The position numbers and the translations under genes were made by a program. Of a stretch of 64,000 nucleotides of DNA, positions 61,414-64,000 are shown piece by piece. The notes beneath the pieces were generated by a model. That model saw only the letters and a program-made list of their open reading frames with translations. It was not told where the DNA came from and did not search any database. The stretch spans positions 663,501 to 727,500 of the forward strand of contig JAMWET010000814.1 in NCBI GenBank assembly GCA_024036415.1, given 5' to 3'. The stretch comes from Prochilodus magdalenae (Eukaryota; Chordata; Actinopteri; Characiformes; Prochilodontidae). Each line of letters begins with the position of its first letter. Position 1 is the stretch's first letter.

Positions 61414-64000
61414 CTGCATACAGCAAACAGTGAGTCAGACAACGAAGAAGCAGCAAACCACAATGCAAGGTTAGAGTTGTCTCCTGGTTAATGACCTTTC
61501 CATGACCTCCGGAGCAGCCTGAGCTGTTTTGGTGTAAATGATTTAGTCTGTTTTTGCGGTTTAATGTAAAGTATCTTTTATCTCCATCACCATGAGCGGT
61601 CAGTTCACAACAATGACCGTTTTAAGGTCAGCATTAATTGGTCCGTAACCCCTTAAAGGAAGCACTTTTGGATTGCCAGTGATGTTTAGGTCGGGAGGAA
61701 GACTGGCTAACCTGCTTATTAAATGACCTAATTGGATTTGTGGCACTGAAAGCCTCTCAAGAGATCACTGACTTTCTGATTCTTTCGGTTGCCTCTGTCA
61801 GGCCAGGTCAGGGGCGGGACTGCAGCGTCTCCCGGGCAACTGTCACTCTTAAATGACTCCTTTAGTGAACGGTAGCCTTGGTGATATGCTAAGTGGACCT
61901 CCGTCATCGCTGGTGCCATTCTGATTGCTCATCGGCTTAGTTCACTGTCCAGATTAGCTGGGCAACGGCTTCACGCTGCCTTTCTGACTTTCACACTCGA
62001 AGACTGCTGCTCTTTACCACGTCTCATTAGAGGAAGGTACTGGTGGTATCAAGTTTTGCACAGCAATGCTGCTTACCTAGAGAATGGAACTGATCCAGAT
62101 GGTGAATGTGTAAGTGCTGAAGTCAGACATGGCCAGTTACGTATCTCCAGGTCCTGTGAAGGCCTAGTTTGAATCCAAAGATGTGCAGACAATCCTGCAG
62201 GGCTTGTGTATTTAATTTAATCTCCTGATTAATAACCACACATTATTGTGTACATCGATTGATTTGCGTATTTTTAATTCCAGCACTAAGTTCCTTGAGA
62301 CTGGTACAATAACAGGCTGACTGTTATACGATTGGCAATGAAAGGGTGCACACTGGCAGTGAACCAGAGCTCATAGGGGATTATAGAGGTAAGAGGGCAT
62401 ATAGGGAAAAGGCAGGCAAATCCTGACCTGCATACTGTCTTCCTTTTATAAGAGTCTATCTGCTATCTGTAAAAACTGTCCCCCTTCAGGTTCTGCCCAA
62501 ATAGAACCACCTTTGCGTTTCTGAAGATCCATCTTTGGAAGCTTCTAATATACACAATGCATAAAGCTTCTCTTCCAGTGTATGGGTTCTTTCTAGAACT
62601 TTCTAACCCTCTTAAAGAACAGTTAAAAAGGTTCCCCCCTTACATCTCATTACAAATGTGGTTTTCTAAAGAACTACCTTTGGAAAGGTTTGTAAGGGAA
62701 CCAAGTGGAACCATGAGATGCTCTTCTGAGGTTTGGTTTTAAAAGTGATTAGAAAGGAGGCGGCTTGTTCAGGACAGCTTTCTACACGCTCCATCCTTTT
62801 TCCTATGTGCAGATGTTGGTAGCTGGGAAACTGAGCGGTACGTTGATAAACTGGCAGAGCTGTAATTATGAGCGATAGGAGTAATGACTGTCACCGCTCT
62901 CATGTTTTACACTGGACTTCTGTGAGCCCGGCTGAACGGAAGCCTAAGAGGATCTTGGCTTAAATCATCAGAGTAATCGGATTCTGTCCTCACTGACAGA
63001 ATGTCATGGGCCTTCAGGTTGCGATCTTTTAAGCAGACGTCAGTGTGGAGCGTTCGTAAAGACGAAAAAAAAAAAGCACAGAGCAAAAACACTACAGCAC
63101 AGCAGCCTCGAGCCATGAAGAACATGGGATGGGTGGTATCAGTATCGAGATCAGTAATGAGTGATATACAGTATGTGGGATGTTGTAGGGGAAACTCGAG
63201 CAGTGCCCTGCCGGTTCCAGGATCCGTGTGTATTCATTAGTATAGATGTTATTGACAGTGATTTAGTGAAATGGCTTAACTATGATTAGCTCAACTGTTC
63301 TGTTGATGCACAAGAGCTTTCTGTTAGGAGCCACCCTGCACCTCTTTGGTTACACAATATTTATCTCCTGTAAGTCCTGGAAAATCCTAAAAGCTCCTAA
63401 TCTACTGATGTAATTATGAAATATCCCAGCCAGGTGCCTCAATCCGCTATCACTTAGTTATCACTAGTGGTTTTTTCTTTCCCTCACAGCACTGCCATGT
63501 GCCAGGAAGAAGATCAGAATCATTATGGTAATTAATGTTATGAACTCATGAGATAGGCCTGCTAGGAACAGATCCTTGCTCGAAATGCCAAGCAGCCATA
63601 AAAATAGTGAGACTTCTGTGACATCTGGTTGTTTTAAATCCTCCCCGAAAGCAGATTACACAGCTGACCCAAGCCCCACTCGGTGTGAGAAGTGCATCTT
63701 AAACTGATGTAGGCTTATTCCCGGTGAACATTTTACAGGGACTAAGATTACTGGGTTTGTGCTCGCAAATTGGGCACTGATTAAGTCAAACATCTCCCAG
63801 TTACTCAGTACAACTCAATCCGTATCAATAACCTCAGTGTAATTGACTTAATCAGGCTAGACAAATTTGTTTATGAACTTCTGCTCCAGTAGAATTTCAG
63901 TGAATCCGGTTAGAGGACACTGCTCAGGCAGCCAGGCTCGTCTCATGTTGTTCTCATCCCATGTTTCTAAATGGCACTCACGCTGATGGTGATGGTTCAG
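61414..64000 (-). other. gnat2: gnat2 intron 1 (incomplete), no exon seen
   Basis: No frame matching an MGxGxSAEDK-type first exon with a donor is present on the minus strand, and nothing else coding is supported. Exon 1 must lie beyond 64000. Confidence 0.6.

Noticed and set aside
63957..63963. A possible gnat2 start codon (minus-strand ATGGGA)
   Set aside because: It is followed immediately by TGA and has no family exon 1 sequence or donor.

Overview
The window is vertebrate nuclear DNA, almost certainly from a ray-finned (teleost) fish. The evidence is three intron-structured or GPCR-type genes of typical vertebrate form, tRNA-derived SINEs with the 3' tail common in fish genomes, many decayed Tc1-like transposons, and unusually long microsatellites. 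An otophysan fish is possible, but I cannot fix the species from sequence alone.

Three protein genes can be supported. gpr61 (orphan class A GPCR) is a single uninterrupted coding exon at 21126-22511 (+). gnai3 (Gi alpha-3) spans 33101-51684 (+) in eight coding exons of 118, 43, 142, 158, 129, 130, 154 and 191 nt, which sum to exactly 354 codons plus stop. gnat2 (cone transducin alpha) runs on the minus strand from 61413 down to 58153; exons 2-8 have the same seven lengths as gnai3, and exon 1 with the start codon lies beyond the right edge. The order gpr61 > gnai3 > < gnat2 matches the conserved vertebrate block that includes human GPR61-GNAI3-GNAT2. gnai3 and gnat2 are an old tandem pair of Gi-class alpha subunits arranged tail to tail. 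gnai3 is a general inhibitory G protein, while gnat2 couples cone opsins to phosphodiesterase.

Layout: 1-20800 is a gene-poor, transposon-rich flank with a 600-bp GT array, a GT/CpG-rich block near 10.9-11.5 kb, Tc1-like relics, a MITE family and SINEs. 20.8-22.5 kb is gpr61. 22.5-32.4 kb is intergenic, with an interstitial telomere repeat, more Tc1 relics, a SINE and a tetranucleotide array ending just before the gnai3 promoter. 32.4-51.7 kb is gnai3, whose introns hold a 760-bp TC array, a 1.5-kb minisatellite joined to a LINE 3' end, a 620-bp foldback element, a 720-bp TG array running into an exon boundary and a TCTG array. 51.7-58.1 kb is the convergent 3' flank with a Tc1-type MITE inside a TA array and a hAT-like element. 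58.1-64 kb is gnat2.

The points most worth checking are a GC-AG intron in gnat2, a gnai3 splice acceptor whose pyrimidine tract is replaced by a long TG repeat, a lysine-to-isoleucine change in the receptor-contacting tail of gnai3, a multi-copy MITE family with conserved ends, the higher-order minisatellite that abuts a LINE tail, and the foldback element. I found no convincing wholly new biological system; the locus is a conserved signalling-gene cluster embedded in active repeat turnover.
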